Below, piece after piece: positions 24,114 through 35,635 of a DNA stretch of 64,000 nucleotides (positions are counted from its first letter, which is position 1; the number at the start of each line of letters is the position of its first letter). The position numbers and the translations under genes were made by a program. This DNA is from Rotaria socialis (taxonomy: Eukaryota > Rotifera > Eurotatoria > Philodinida > Philodinidae), in NCBI GenBank assembly GCA_905331475.1, contig CAJNYU010002049.1, positions 4,979-68,978 on the forward strand, read 5' to 3'. The notes under the pieces are model-generated. The model had not been told where the DNA came from, searched no databases, and saw only the letters and a list, made by a program, of their open reading frames with translations.

Positions 24114-26632
24114 CTACGTAAATATATCTTCAATATTTACCCAATCGCAAGGCTCTTCAATAGCTGCTTCACGATTATAATCGTCATCTGACAGATACTG
24201 TCGCCGACGATTTTCCATCATCAGACAGTAGCGTAGAATCAAAGTCATAATGAGTGCACCGACTAGAAAACCACTGGCGATTATGTGGTCTCGTCGAGAT
24301 ACGGGTTTGTCCTCTCCACTAAACACCTATTTGGCACAAATATCTATGTTTGAATTAAACTCTCCCAAGAAAACTCATCCAACTGATAACCACACTGGAA
24401 ACAAAATCGCTTTACATCAAACCATTTTTGAAACGAAATCGAAACTCTTACAAAGGTTTCGTAAATTTTTTATGAAATCTAAAAAGATTCCGAATTCGTT
24501 TCAAACTTATAAGCCTTTTTAGGTTCCGCACTATGTATGAAGCCATTTGTGGTTCCGTAATGGCGACCTTTGTTTTTCAGTACACTGTGTGAATTCATAT
24601 TTCACTCATAGTTAGGGCTTATAGGTTAAATAAAAATTCTAAAAGGGTACGTGCACTTAGGTTCTTCTTCTCCAATAATGGTTAATTTACTGCATTTTCA
24701 GTCTAAAACATTTTATTATGAGAAAAATCGTAACAAGGGATTTCTACCTGAAAATGCTATCATTTATAGAGCTTATGCACCTTGTTATATCCTGCGATTT
24801 TTAACTCAAACAGATCAATATTTCTTGAGATATGGGATACCTCAAAAATTGACTATTTTTAGAGCTTTTGTGAAAATATATTATCTCGCAAGATAAGCAT
24901 TCGTTGACGCTGGAAGTTTCAGGATGTAACAAGATCAATGAGCCCTACTATTGAAAATAATTTTCAGGTAGAAATCTCTTGTTGCGATTTTTATCTAGCT
25001 TATAAGTCCTGCCTATAAACAAAGCATGAGCTCCCGCGGTGGTTATTAGTTTGATGATTTCTCTTGTCAGCTGACAAGTCCTCGATTACCTGAGGCTGTA
25101 TGATGGCACCAATCTGTCCAATACCCGACATCATACCAACAGCTACGGTCCGCTTTGTGTTACCTCCCACATTATTTGTAAGCCACGACCACAGGATAGA
25201 GAGTGCTGAAAACGTTCCACAACAAGCAATACAGACGCTGACATACATGACTAATTTCCCTCGTTCTTCTAGAGTTATCATCAATATAAACCCGAGTAGA
25301 CCAAGGCATAGAAAAAAGACATGATGATAAGCATGTTCGTTACGACGTGACGACGAATAGCCACCTAGCAATATAGTGAAACAACTGATCACATATGGTA
25401 TTATTGTCATCAAGTGTGCTTCTTCGATAGAATAATGCAAACCCTTCATGATGGATGGCAAGGATGTCATAAGACATTTTATGCCACCCAAATCGCCAAT
25501 AATGATGGTAGCATACAGATACATTCGCCAATCGACAAACACGTACCACACTTGTCGCCATGAGAGCAACGAGTCGGATGCTCGCTCACTATTAGCCACG
25601 CCTGAATCTTGTCGAAGGAGGTTAGTAAGAAACTGTTTCTCGCAATTATCTAACCCTGATATGAAGGAAAAAATTGCTTAAAACACGGTCTTCTATTTGT
25701 TCTTACATTGAACAGTTTCAGGTATACTGCCAAGAGCAAGATAAGTCATAATACCTATTGGGATGACAGGCAGTCCTGGAAGCAAAAAGAGCCATTGCCA
25801 ACTTTTCAAATTGGCAATGCCGTTCATTTTACTGCTTGCGTACGCCTAAAGACAAATATTGTAACCAGCAGACTCAACGTTATGATCAACATAATTACCA
25901 GAATGCCAACGAGTGCTCCGGAGGCGAACGTGGCAGTACAAAATATAGCAATTCTCATGATCTGTTCTCGTTTGGGATACCATAAGGAAAAATAAGTGAT
26001 AATACCAGGAAAATAGCCAGCTATAACCATGCCCTTGATGGTCAATATATCATAAGATATCTATAGACAGATGCTGGATTGACTTACGAGAAAAAATCGA
26101 AGAATGATCACTTGACGAGCATTCGTTACAAAAGCCATGCCGATCGTAATTGCACCCCACGAAATTAAACTTAGCGATAAATAACGTGTTGTACCAAGCA
26201 AGCGCAGTATTAAGCTGCTCGGAATCGCAAAGATTAGCTGCAGATGAATATATGTATGATTTTTTAATGAAATTAGCAGACTAAGTCGTTTTTTTCATTG
26301 GAGAAGGTAAACAGCAAGAAAAAACTTACATATGCAATAAAAAAGGCTGATGTCGTCCAATTATTCTCCTCGTTTGTTAAATCCAGATCAACTTTGAAAG
26401 TAGTGAGTAAAGCATGACCTGTTAACATTTGAAACTCTTTTTTTGAAAAATGTTCGACAAGTATAAGAATAAGACCTATGGCGACTTGGAAGCCAAATCT
26501 AGCAATCTCCAATAATGCCAAAAATGGAATAAGTCGTCGATCAAGCTTACAAATGAGCCGAGATACGGCACGTTGATATCTAATTATTTCTTCTTCTTGA
26601 ATCACCATGTCAAACGGTCCTTGGTTGCCCAT
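24114..26632 (-). CDS. ACS-family MFS anion/vitamin transporter, fungal-like, 6 exons
   Basis: Exons on the minus strand are 26632-26330, 26237-26088, 26033-25899, 25845-25707, 25655-25090 and 24326-24114. All introns are GT-AG and all junctions in frame, giving 501 aa. The product resembles the anion:cation symporter family (allantoate, nicotinate and pantothenate permeases of fungi). Landmarks are KLDRRLIPFLALL at TM1, NNWTTSAFFIAY, AGYFPGIITYFSLWYPKRE, KSWQWLFLLPGLP, PETVQWL followed by LRQDSG in the central loop, and LILRYCLMMENRRR at the C-terminus. About 12 hydrophobic segments are visible. The DRSNIG-type motif usual after TM1 is not seen, so substrate transfer by homology is unsafe. 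Introns of 51-89 nt suggest long residence in the rotifer; the last intron is 763 nt and holds MITE-like insertions. Confidence 0.88.
24391..24591. mobile_element. MITE in an intron, ACTG(A/G)AAAC ends
   Basis: ACTGGAAACAAAATCGC near the left end pairs with GCGACCTTTGTTTTTCAGT near the right end. The interior has GAAACGAAATCG and TCCGAATTCG inverted words. It is non-coding and lies within intron 5 of the MFS transporter. Related left ends occur near 14914 and 15216. Confidence 0.5.
24723..24992. repeat. Hairpin element with 33-bp arms in an intron
   Basis: The arm 24723-24755 (AAAAATCGTAACAAGGGATT...) is matched in inverted orientation by 24960-24992 with two mismatches. The loop is about 200 bp. 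It is the second insertion-like structure in intron 5 of the MFS transporter gene. Confidence 0.75.
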
Positions 26633-26971
26633 TTTTAATTTTCTATAGTGGAAAATTTTTTTTAATATATGTATAATGCGTCATGTATTGTCACATTAAT
26701 AAATCACTTCCTACCAACTAACTGATAACTAATCAGACGAAACACAAAGTTTACTGACATATTTAAGAAATAAAACGGAAGAGAAAGAGAAAATAAAGTG
26801 CAGAGCAAACAGTCGACAAGATGGCAACATTCCCATAAAAAATTTGTTGTCACTCTCTACCCATGATAAAATTCAGTTGATTTTACAAAGGCTTCTCCCA
26901 ATGGACATACGCTCCCTTTAACTTGGTATGCTAATAAAGTGTGCTTTCGAAGCTTAAAAGTTACCCAGAAT
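26633..26971. other. Intergenic, probable 5' region of the MFS gene
   Basis: AT-rich spacer between the MFS start and the hAT MITE. No promoter motif is clear enough to call. Confidence 0.4.
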
Positions 26972-27471
26972 TAGGGGTGGGCCATTAACAATAATTTTAT
27001 ATTAATGTCAATGTTCTTAAATGATATTAACGGTTAACGGAAACATTCACCATTAGTATGAATAGTAATGTTTTCGTTAATATTATGGATTATATTTTCA
27101 TTAATCATTAATATTAATGTTAATGTTTTCATTAAAATCAATGACTTAATATTAATGGTTAATGTTTTCATGAAAGCATTATAACTTTCCATATTAAGTA
27201 ATTAACACTTTCGGAGAAAACATTAGCTATTAAGATCAGTTAATTGATTAATAATTGTAGATAATGCTTCNTTAACCGTTAATATCATTTAAGAACATTG
27301 ACATTAATATTAATGATTAATGAAAACATTAATTTTAAAATTAATGTTAATGTTTTTCATTAATCATTAATATTAATGAATTAAGTTTTTCTTAGAAAAC
27401 ATTAAGCATTAATATTAATGGCTAATGAAAGTCATTAATTAAGTTCCGTTAAAAAAAATGGTCCACCCCTA
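26972..27471. mobile_element. hAT-type MITE (500 bp)
   Basis: Ends TAGGGGTGGGCCATTAAC and CCACCCCTA are inverted, and perfect 8-bp duplications CCCAGAAT flank the element at 26964-26971 and 27472-27479. The interior is made of ATTAATATTAATG and AACATTAA inverted repeats and codes for nothing. One ambiguous base (n) lies at 27272, perhaps a result of the hairpin. Confidence 0.9.
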
Positions 27472-27691
27472 CCCAGAATACTTCATGGGTATGAAGTATT
27501 CTTAAGTGAGTCATTATCATTGTAGTGAATTTTCTATTTTTCAAAAAGATAGTCCCACAAAAATTGAATGGTGTAATATCAAACTGTATTTTTTCTGTAA
27601 ATGAGTGTCTTAGCTCTTTAAATGCATTAAAAATTTCTTCCAAAATAGAAAATTCGTTTCGATTTACTCAGCCCTCTAGTGAACAAGAATA

Positions 27692-29076
27692 ATGTCGCAA
27701 CCTGTCAAATTAGAAAATAGTATGAAAAACAATCACCGTTTGTTAGTAGTGATGGTTCAGAAAACTGCATGACGAGGATATGGTTAAAGAAAATATTTTC
27801 ACCCACACTCTCGTGTGTTTGACTCACGTCCTGGGATCAGAGAAAGAACACATGCACAAGTGAATCAGTGTAACACTAACCACCACATAATATTGCTTCA
27901 TTATTTTAGATGCATGAAGCTCTTGTATCAGACATATTTCCAGTCAATACTACATATTCTGTCACCTGGATGTGGAAATCCAACAATGATCCTCTTGATT
28001 CTAAACTACCAGACAAATGGAGTGCCTATTCGGCGGCTATTTCAGCGAACATAGAACTGGCTTATAGATGTCATTTATCACAAGTATGCATCGATCAAAA
28101 TTATGTAATTGATCTCAAAAAAATGATACAAGTATGTACTGATGATACTCACCGACAGCGTCTCGTAAAACGATGTCCTCTGTCAGACATGGATGACGAT
28201 TGTATTGACTGGCGTCGTGAACGTTTTGCCTTTGAATTGGATCAGCAGGTAACGGATAGTATCCAAACAAACACAAGTGTAGATAATATACAATACTATG
28301 GCTCCAGATTTATTGCTGATTGGTTACTCAAATTTGCTGACGGAAGCCTAAAAGTGAAGTTTGATACAATATTCCCAGCCCTTGTTAATGGCATTCGAAC
28401 TGAGGGATACTTAAATGGAGCATCAGAAAAAATAATCAAATGGTTGACAGATAAACTTGAGGAAGTGAGAGATAAGGTGCAAAAGAAAAATGAATTCAAA
28501 CGTATTACATACTTGTCGAAATGTTGTGCAAAATTATACACGAAAAACTGTTTCCTATTTCGGCTTATAAATATAACTCTTCGAGAAGATGATCGTACAA
28601 AATTGAACACACTTGGGCCATATTGTTACCTTGTTTATAACTATATAGGTTGTTACACTCATGATTTCTTATCTGTGCGACATCGTCTTCTTCGACACTT
28701 TCGTAATGCACAACCACGTTCGCTTGTTGTTTATCGAGGGGATTCTGTGCCGAAACAAAAGCTTGATGAATATCAACAAGCAGCTGGACAACGTCACAAA
28801 TATTTCAAATGGCTTTCTTTTGTTTCAACCTCATATAAACGTGACGTAGGGGAATGTTTTGCACGCAATGTATTGTATATTATTGAACTCAAAGGAGCCG
28901 TGTCGAATGATCAATTTGCTGATTTATGCGACAATACATTTATGCCAGATGAAGAAGAAGTACTGTTGCGCCCTGGTGTTCGATTTCAGGTGAAAAGCGT
29001 CACTTTCGATTCCGAAAGAAGTTTGCAATTAATTAGCATAAAAATCGTACCATCGTATATATCATATTTAAGATAG
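27692..29076 (+). CDS. WWE domain - ADP-ribosyltransferase fusion
   Basis: The main exon 27910-29076 encodes 388 aa. A TTTTAG acceptor immediately precedes its ATG, and an upstream in-frame exon 27692-27745 (MSQPVKLENS...) ending at a GTAGTG donor is possible but tentative. Residues about 19-75 of the main exon look like a WWE domain (TWMWKS... with a QRLVKR end), a module that binds ADP-ribose chains or pairs with ubiquitin/PARP factors. The C-terminal half is an R-S-E class mono-ADP-ribosyltransferase: VYRG with Arg276, STS at 306-308 and EEE at 348-350, so all catalytic positions are present. The substrate is unknown. It is probably nuclear or cytosolic, since no signal peptide is seen. 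Confidence 0.85.
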
Positions 29077-30271
29077 AAATACAATGTTGTTTTCCAATAA
29101 GTAGTAGGATGTGGGTGTGGATATTGACATTCGTTAAATGAAGAGTTACGCCCACACTCGCACTCATTTTTTTTGTTATTTAGTCTAATTTATGTTTATA
29201 ATGCATTATCAAATTTATATATCTACGCAAAAACCCATGAAAATAACTGGTACACGATGCACGATTGTTATTTCATTTGAATTATTTGTTGTCATATAAC
29301 CATATTTAAGAATGAGGGTGCAAATGTGAGACTTTCAGTAGATATGAATGTTTATGATTACTCATTACATCCATAGCCATAGTCATTGTGTGTGATGATG
29401 GGAGTCCAACAGCTAAGAATACATAGAATAATCAATCTCAGAAGAAGTCAATAATATTCTGAACGGCTAAAAATAAACTAGTTATGTTACGTTTAAAAAA
29501 GTAAATTCATATTGATCTCTGATAGGCAAGATGCTAGAAAAGCTCATGTGCATTTCTACTTGTAAACAGGTTTCATTATGATTTAGGCAAAAAAAAGAAA
29601 CGTTGATATTATTTTTGTTTTTCTTTTTGTTTTAAAAAATATAAAGTTAGTGACGTTATCATTTTATTTTAATTCTTTATAAAAAAAAATAAAGAGAAAA
29701 AGAAAAAATGGAAACTGTTAATAATACAGAAAACTGATCGATAAGAAACGAGTACATTCTACTTATTTGAGGTGAGTAGAATGATGTTATGTAAGAGAAA
29801 AAAACGAGAAATATATCACACAAAGATGTTTAACCAAATGTGATCAAGAGCATGAATGAAAAAATCAGTACAGGCGTAACAAATAAATGAAATGTTGAAC
29901 AGTCAAAACGCGAGTCATCTATCCATCGGCATTCTCTCTATGAAGAGTGAATTTGTGATGTCATTTTGTTGCTTAATCCCCACCAATATATTCTGAACAG
30001 CTAACTGAAGCTAAAACGAGACAAAATTAAGAACTAGACGTTTTTAAAACCAGAGAAAAAAATACGAATTATGGTCTAACAAATAGTGATCATGTTATGG
30101 GTAGTATTAAGAATTTTCAATGGAAATTTTCTATTTTAATAATGGTTTATATCGTTAAAATATTCTTTGAAACAACTTAGAATTTTTAAATATATTTCTA
30201 CATATAATTGGAAAATGCAGCTTCTCTATTGGTCTACGAAAATTAAGACTCCAATTGAAACTCGTTCTAGT
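29077..30271. other. Intergenic, no gene seen
   Basis: A telomere-like pair lies at 29107-29166 (GGATGTGGGTGTGG ... CCCACACTCGCACTC). The rest is AT-rich with A-runs near 29580-29710 and no supported frame. Confidence 0.5.
29107..29166. repeat. Telomere-like inverted pair
   Basis: ATGTGGGTGTGG and the inverted CCCACACTCGCACTC surround a loop of about 30 nt, about 30 bp beyond the stop codon of the WWE-ART gene. Confidence 0.6.
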
Positions 30272-31273
30272 TCACCAGCAAGCAAAAATATCATTTGAAT
30301 ACAACTGTAGCTTACATGGCACGTTGCTGAACGATGTGCCGCCGACGGTGAAGTAAATAAATCCTGTTACTACATTGTTGCACGTTAAATCTAGTTTAAT
30401 TGGTAAGCCAGCCAAAAATGTTGCTGATAAAAGATGAGACAAATGATGTTAAAAATAGAGATGGTGAGATGAGCTTACCGAGATTAGCTTGAGTTGATTG
30501 GATAGTTGGCACGACGATATTTAGGCGAGTAGCAAATATTACTTTTGAGAACGATGAAGTTGGCCCAGTCGAGCCGGTGTACGCCGAAATTCATGCATTC
30601 GAAGCCAATCCATATACCCAGGTGAATGAATCCGACAGCGGGTCTTATCGAATCCTATGGGATCCGACTCCCCGACAGAATCCGATAGAATTCCTGAACA
30701 TGAACCTATTGTCGGCTCCGACGCAAAAAATAATCTTCTTATTCACGATCAAATAAGCATTTTGAGTCATCATAGTGCATGGGTGATTCGATAGAGTTGA
30801 ATTCCATTAAACTACAACATCAGATCTGATCGGATCCAATACCAATGATCCAACTGTAGGTCCGTTTCCAGGAATCCCATAAGATTTCGTAGTTTTTATT
30901 GAAATACATATGGTATTCGGTATATTCACCGACTGACTCTTGTCGGAATCCGATAGGATCCTACTATCGGAATGATTCTCCTTGGTAACGTGCCACTGTC
31001 ACAGCTCTGTTCAGTTGCAATACTTGTTCCATTTGAGAAGATAATTGGATTTCCCGTATTGATTGTTGTGTCATCTGGACTATTTGGCTGAGCAAGAGGC
31101 ATAGTAAACGAAGGATGAATTGGATTTGTGAAACTGTATATACAACCAATGGAATAATTTCCTAATGTATGATGCTCACATTTTCTGTAGTATATGAAGA
31201 ATTACAACTTACCCACGTCCGATTGAACGAGTGAAATAAATAAGGAAACAACAAGTGCAATCAAGATTTTCAT
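30272..31273 (-). CDS. Small secreted protein gene, multi-exon, incomplete model
   Basis: Not a recognised family. Exon 1 (31273-31213) encodes a clear signal peptide, MKILIALVVSLFISLVQS, and ends at GTAAGT. With an acceptor near 31170, the next exon encodes a hydrophilic Thr/Asn/Pro-rich segment (NPIHPSFTMPLAQPN ... EQSCDSGTLP). Further exons follow near 30610-30475 (ending STQANL at a GTAAGC donor) and 30424-30272 (LDLTCNNVVTGFIYFTVGG). A MITE-like insertion at about 30617-30970 lies between exons 2 and 3, so that junction is unresolved. The product is probably extracellular and disulfide-bonded. Confidence 0.45.
30617..30970. mobile_element. Probable MITE, CCCAGGT end, AATCCGATAGGA words
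   Basis: Starts CCCAGGTGAATGAATCCGAC, like the CCCAGRTC elements at 20283 and 38318, and contains repeated inverted AATCCGATAGGA and ATCCTATGGGATCC motifs. The right terminus was not found, so the end is approximate. Confidence 0.45.
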
Positions 31274-32418
31274 CGATGATGATAAACTAGCAAGAATTAT
31301 AAACAGGTATGCAGTGATTGAATTAAGAGTATGTATTGAAAAATACTCAATAAAATATATCTTACTTTTATATCACCTCTCTAGCGAGACAGAAAAAGAA
31401 TAGTTTATCTGCGATAACGACCTGTATTCGTTGCTACGAACGATAATTTGTTGCACAGGTCAAAAGTAGAGAAAGAGATGAGATAGCATATATCTTTCCC
31501 TTATGTACTGTAGGAAACTGATGTGACCAATTCTGATAGTCGTATATTGAAGAGAATTACGCGAATAAACTAATGCACAACTATCAAGAAAAATAAATAG
31601 TGCGATTAATCACAATGCTAATCAATTTCAACATAAAATTGCTCCTTCATTTGGTATTTCAATTGAAATAATATATAAACATTTGAGTCCGGTTTGAGTC
31701 GTGTCAGCTCACCAAAAAAAGCTGCAAATGCCATGGTGTTATCTCATTCTTATACTATGATAATACTTGCGGAAATTTCTCCTCTAACTGCTGGCATCAC
31801 TACTGAACAGCTCTAAAATAAAAATTAAAATAAAACATCTAAGGTAATGTATTATATTTAGCTTAATAACGCCTATGGAAATGGTAGTCACACTATAAGG
31901 TATTGAATTTGTAATAGTGTACTTAGAATCAACATTCAAAAGTTATAGTCTTTGGAAGCTATCATGATTCAGATATGGCAAAAAACTTATGGAATTGCTT
32001 CATTGTTTGATTCTACTGCATCCTTAACTATTATAGATACAGACAAATTTTAAAAAATCATAAAGAAAGAAAGATGGAAAAAGCAAAGATTGACTATCAT
32101 GAGTCTATCTTGCCACTGTCTCATCACAAAACCAACACAAGAACGAAAGATTCATATCATAGAAATACAGAGAAGCGAGATAGAAATACACATATCACCC
32201 TCGTAGGCACATATTCAACGATCAAGCAGAAAAGGGAATATTGAAGGACGAATGCGCAAGAAAAACATGGCATTTTGTAGTTCGAAAATGTATCATATAG
32301 GTTCAAGCACATTACAATGGCTAAAAACCAAGTTTTTGAGTATCTTCTTAAGAACGTAAATCATAGTACTCCTCTAAATATTTTACTATTTCAATTTCAC
32401 AACCAATTGAGTTGCATT
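31274..32418. other. Intergenic, no gene seen
   Basis: AT-rich sequence upstream of the secreted-protein gene; no recognisable motif beyond short A/T runs. Confidence 0.5.
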
Positions 32419-33218
32419 CCCTAGGGCATGTACTGAACAAAGGGTACCCGAAGAAGTACGCTGCTACTAGTATGTCTTAGGAAGTTTATGGTACTGGAGT
32501 ACTTAAAAGTACTTTTAGGTACCTTTTAGATACTCAGGTAGGTACCCTTCTGGAAAGCAACTAGTCAATGAGTACTTGAAGGTACCGATCAAGTACTCAA
32601 CTGAGTACTATTGCACAATATGCTTAGGTACCCCGCCACCAAAATTGCGGTAGGTTGATGATCGAACCCAATCTTTGAATTTTTGCATTTTTTTTCTCTC
32701 AAAACAATTTATTAAATTTTTTTCGATTTAATTTAATTTAATTTTTCCAATTCTTAAAACTCTAGCAGGTCAAATTTCGGGATCTAACCGAACTTGAGCT
32801 GGTCGAATCTCCATCCGATCACTTCAGGGTAGTCCGATCTTAATTTACGATTAAGATCGGCATGTTCTCGATTAATAAATAGTCAATAAACAATCTAGAA
32901 AGAAAATATGAAAATAGTTTATTTTCTTATGGTTCACTGAGTTGTTTATAAGGAGCCGTTCACGCAAAGTAAAACGGTGAATGAACAGCCGCTACGCAGA
33001 ACGCGACAAACCTAGGATACCCTGTAGAGCTTTCCTCAGTAAAATTACAGGTGTGGGTACCCATACAAGCACTTGTTCAGCGAAACATACTACTATGGTT
33101 ACCCAATGCACTACCTACACCAGTATGGTTACTGAGAATTTGCTAAGTACACTTAATAGGTACCCTGGCATGACTTTCTCACTATATGGGTACCCTGAAC
33201 CCAGTACATTCCCTAGGG
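32419..33218. mobile_element. GTAC-rich inverted-repeat element (about 800 bp)
   Basis: CCCTAGGGCATGTACTG at the left is mirrored by CAGTACATTCCCTAGGG at the right, with AGGGTACCC a little further in on both sides. The left 220 bp carries 13 GTAC tetramers in AGTACT/GGTACC contexts and the right 170 bp at least five. The middle is unique AT-rich DNA. No transposase frame; family unknown. Confidence 0.65.
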
Positions 33219-33662
33219 TTATTATTATTTTTAATTATAAATGATTTGTATTTTCTAAATACTGGAATTAGATTAATCTGAAGACGCCAGTTATAAAATG
33301 TATCTTTGTAAAAATTAAAATAATTTTAAAATAAAGAATAAACAAGTACGTTCTTTGAATTGAAATATTCCTTACGGAGTTAATATGATAGAGAAGGTAA
33401 GAATCGCTGTGAGATGATTATAAAATATCGAAAAGTTGGTCTATTGCATCAAGTGATATATTTAGTTTAGCTTTTCTCAATCTTAAATAAATCATTTTAA
33501 TTGTTCTGTTTTCTCTTCGTTTTCATATGATTGAAATTATCTTTTTCATTAAGAGGTGAATCATTCACTTTAATTTCAACGCAAGTCAAGAGTTTTTACT
33601 TAATTATTAAGATGAGTAAAAAACGAATAGCATCCGCCATTTAATATTAACATATTAGGTAG

Positions 33663-33862
33663 TGTATGTCGGTGTCATTTTGTTCGTGTTATGCATCATA
33701 GTCTCTCTTCCTATTGTTCATTTATTAGCCTTTCCCTTCTCGTTCCCTATTGAGTATATAAGCGTATGCTCTGTATGTCAGCGATGCGATTTATGATACA
33801 ACGAAGTCAAATAAAGGGTAGTTCCATCAGCACAAGCATATCTTGTATCGAAAATCGTCACA
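33663..33862 (+). mobile_element. Solo-LTR-like fossil, third family member
   Basis: Shares with the 44734 and 14633 copies a TATA-like box (GAGTATATAAG), an AAATAAA signal and the end ATCGTCACA. Only the 3' half aligns by eye; the start is approximate. No internal region is present. Confidence 0.4.
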
Positions 33863-33999
33863 CACGTAATATCCTGTAAGTTTCATTAATGAACTCTAGC
33901 AATCATTAGAACGAAGTTTATCAGTTAAATGATATTCACTATAAAGATAAATATTTAAATTTTAATTGAAATCTACTTCTGAAAAACTTGATGATTATT

Positions 34000-34325
34000 T
34001 TATTGCTCTTGAATATTTAAAATAGAAATAATATAATTAATATAGTTTTGAGGAAATTTATGTGCTTTCGCACCATTGACAATTGTCTGAACATATTCTT
34101 TTGGTGGAATAAAATTCTCTTCACTAGTTGCTTCATCGATAAATGTGATTGCTTCAACAATTCTATTATCATCAACAAGTTCAATGTTGATTTCAATCAT
34201 TTTATAGCCAGGTTCACTCTTCAACAAATAGTCAAAATGTTTTTCACTGATAAGATAAACAATTCCGTATAGAGAAGAATCTTTTTTTGTATAATATTCG
34301 CTCGGCCTTGTCCATCTGCTCGTTT
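34000..34325 (-). pseudogene. Orphan C-terminal exon, gamma-glutamylcyclotransferase-like
   Basis: After an acceptor TTTTAACCAG, the exon reads KRADGQGRANI, LYGIVYLI, LLKSEPGYKMIEI and ends at the TAA at 34000. The pattern DG-G-ANI, then GVVY, then PPxxYxxxxxxGAxxH with YINYI is that of the GGCT/BtrG fold family, which forms 5-oxoproline from gamma-glutamyl substrates. No matching 5' exon (with the YFAYGSN motif) was found upstream. Instead a 0.56-kb repeat begins 25 bp before the exon and runs into an assembly gap. Either the 5' half lies beyond the repeats with a very long intron or the gene was truncated. Confidence 0.6.
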
Positions 34326-34349
34326 CTGGTTAAAATCATCACATTGATC

Positions 34350-34912
34350 AAACTAGATGGTATTCGAGTTTCACTCGACTACGAAATGCGGTGCGAAGCA
34401 CACGAGACGAATTTTCGAAAGTAGCGAGAATAAGATTTAAAAATAAATGATTCACTTTAAGATTCATTACAAACGTTTATTTTTTTAAAATTTCCGTATA
34501 CGAATTTTGAATAAAAATTTCGCATTCACTATTCTTAAATCGATCATTTTGAAATTCATCACTAGGAAATCTCTCTGAAAATGTAACAACCAGTTGTCTA
34601 AGAATTTTTTTCATTGAACGATTAATTATTTTAATGATTCACTATCTTAGATCAGATGCGAAGAAATAGACTATTGGCTACTATTACTTGATGACGTCAT
34701 TTTAATTAGCGCGAAACTATAAAACAATAAAACGTTTCAAAATCATCATTGTCGAATGATATTTTTAGGCGAACGAAGCCTAGTATTGAAAATTGGAAAA
34801 AAGATGTAACAAGTTCCACCTCCATAGTTTTATATCTAGTTTGAATGGATTTTCTATCACTTACGGTTCTCTAGATCATCGCGCTACTTTATTAGAGCTT
34901 TTATGCATACTC
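34350..34912 (+). repeat. Dispersed repeat, copy A
   Basis: Begins AACTAGATGGTATTCGAG and keeps landmarks of copies B and C (GATTAATTAT, ATCTTAGATCAG, ATGACGTCA, AGCGAACG) with clear divergence. Its right end is lost in the run of N. Confidence 0.7.
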
Positions 34913-35052
34913 NNNNNNNNNNNNNNNNNNNNNNNNNNNNNNNNNNNNNNNNNNNNNNNNNNNNNNNNNNNNNNNNNNNNNNNNNNNNNNNNNNNNNNNN
35001 NNNNNNNNNNNNNNNNNNNNNNNNNNNNNNNNNNNNNNNNNNNNNNNNNNNN
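34913..35052. other. Assembly gap (140 N)
   Basis: Unknown bases between copy A and copy B of the same repeat, as expected where an assembler cannot resolve tandem copies. The true size may differ. Confidence 0.95.
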
Positions 35053-35635
35053 AAACTAGATGGTATTCAAGTTTCACTCGAATACGAAATGCGATGCGAA
35101 GCAGGAATCTCCATCCAGGAAAAATCTGCAATTCAGAGAAATCTTGAATACTTTTTATGTCGACATGATGAAATTCATCACTCAGAAAACTCTATTCTTA
35201 CTTAGCGATACATTCTTAAGGATCGATTTCGATTGATCGATTAATTATCATCATGATTCATTATCTTAGATCAGCTGTAAATGAATAGACTATAGTGGCT
35301 AACATATGTTCATGACGTCACTTTAATTATCTTGCAACAAATTTCTTTCATTTTCGTCATTTCGGAACCACATTTGTGAGCGAACGGAACGTCAGATTAA
35401 AGATTCGAAAACAGGTGTAAGCAGTTCGATCTCGATACTACTATCTTGCGTTTAAATGAGGTTTCTACGATTTTTGGTTCTCGAGATCATAGAGTCACAA
35501 AACGACAGAAAAGATGCGTACGGTCAAGTAAAAAAGAAAAAAAAAACTCGCGACGCATAACAGAAATGCTATGCTTCGCATCGCATTAAAAAAACTCGCG
35601 ACGGACTACATAAATGCTGTGCTTCGCACCGCATT
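35053..35635 (+). repeat. Dispersed repeat, copy B
   Basis: Starts AACTAGATGGTATTCAAG, contains AATGCGATGCGAAGC near the left end and its inverse GCTTCGCATCGCATT near the right, and ends with a duplicated ACTCGCGACGG tail unit. About 350 bp in the middle appears identical to copy C. Confidence 0.85.

Noticed and set aside
34793-35205. Open frames crossing the run of N
   Set aside because: They exist only because N lacks stops.
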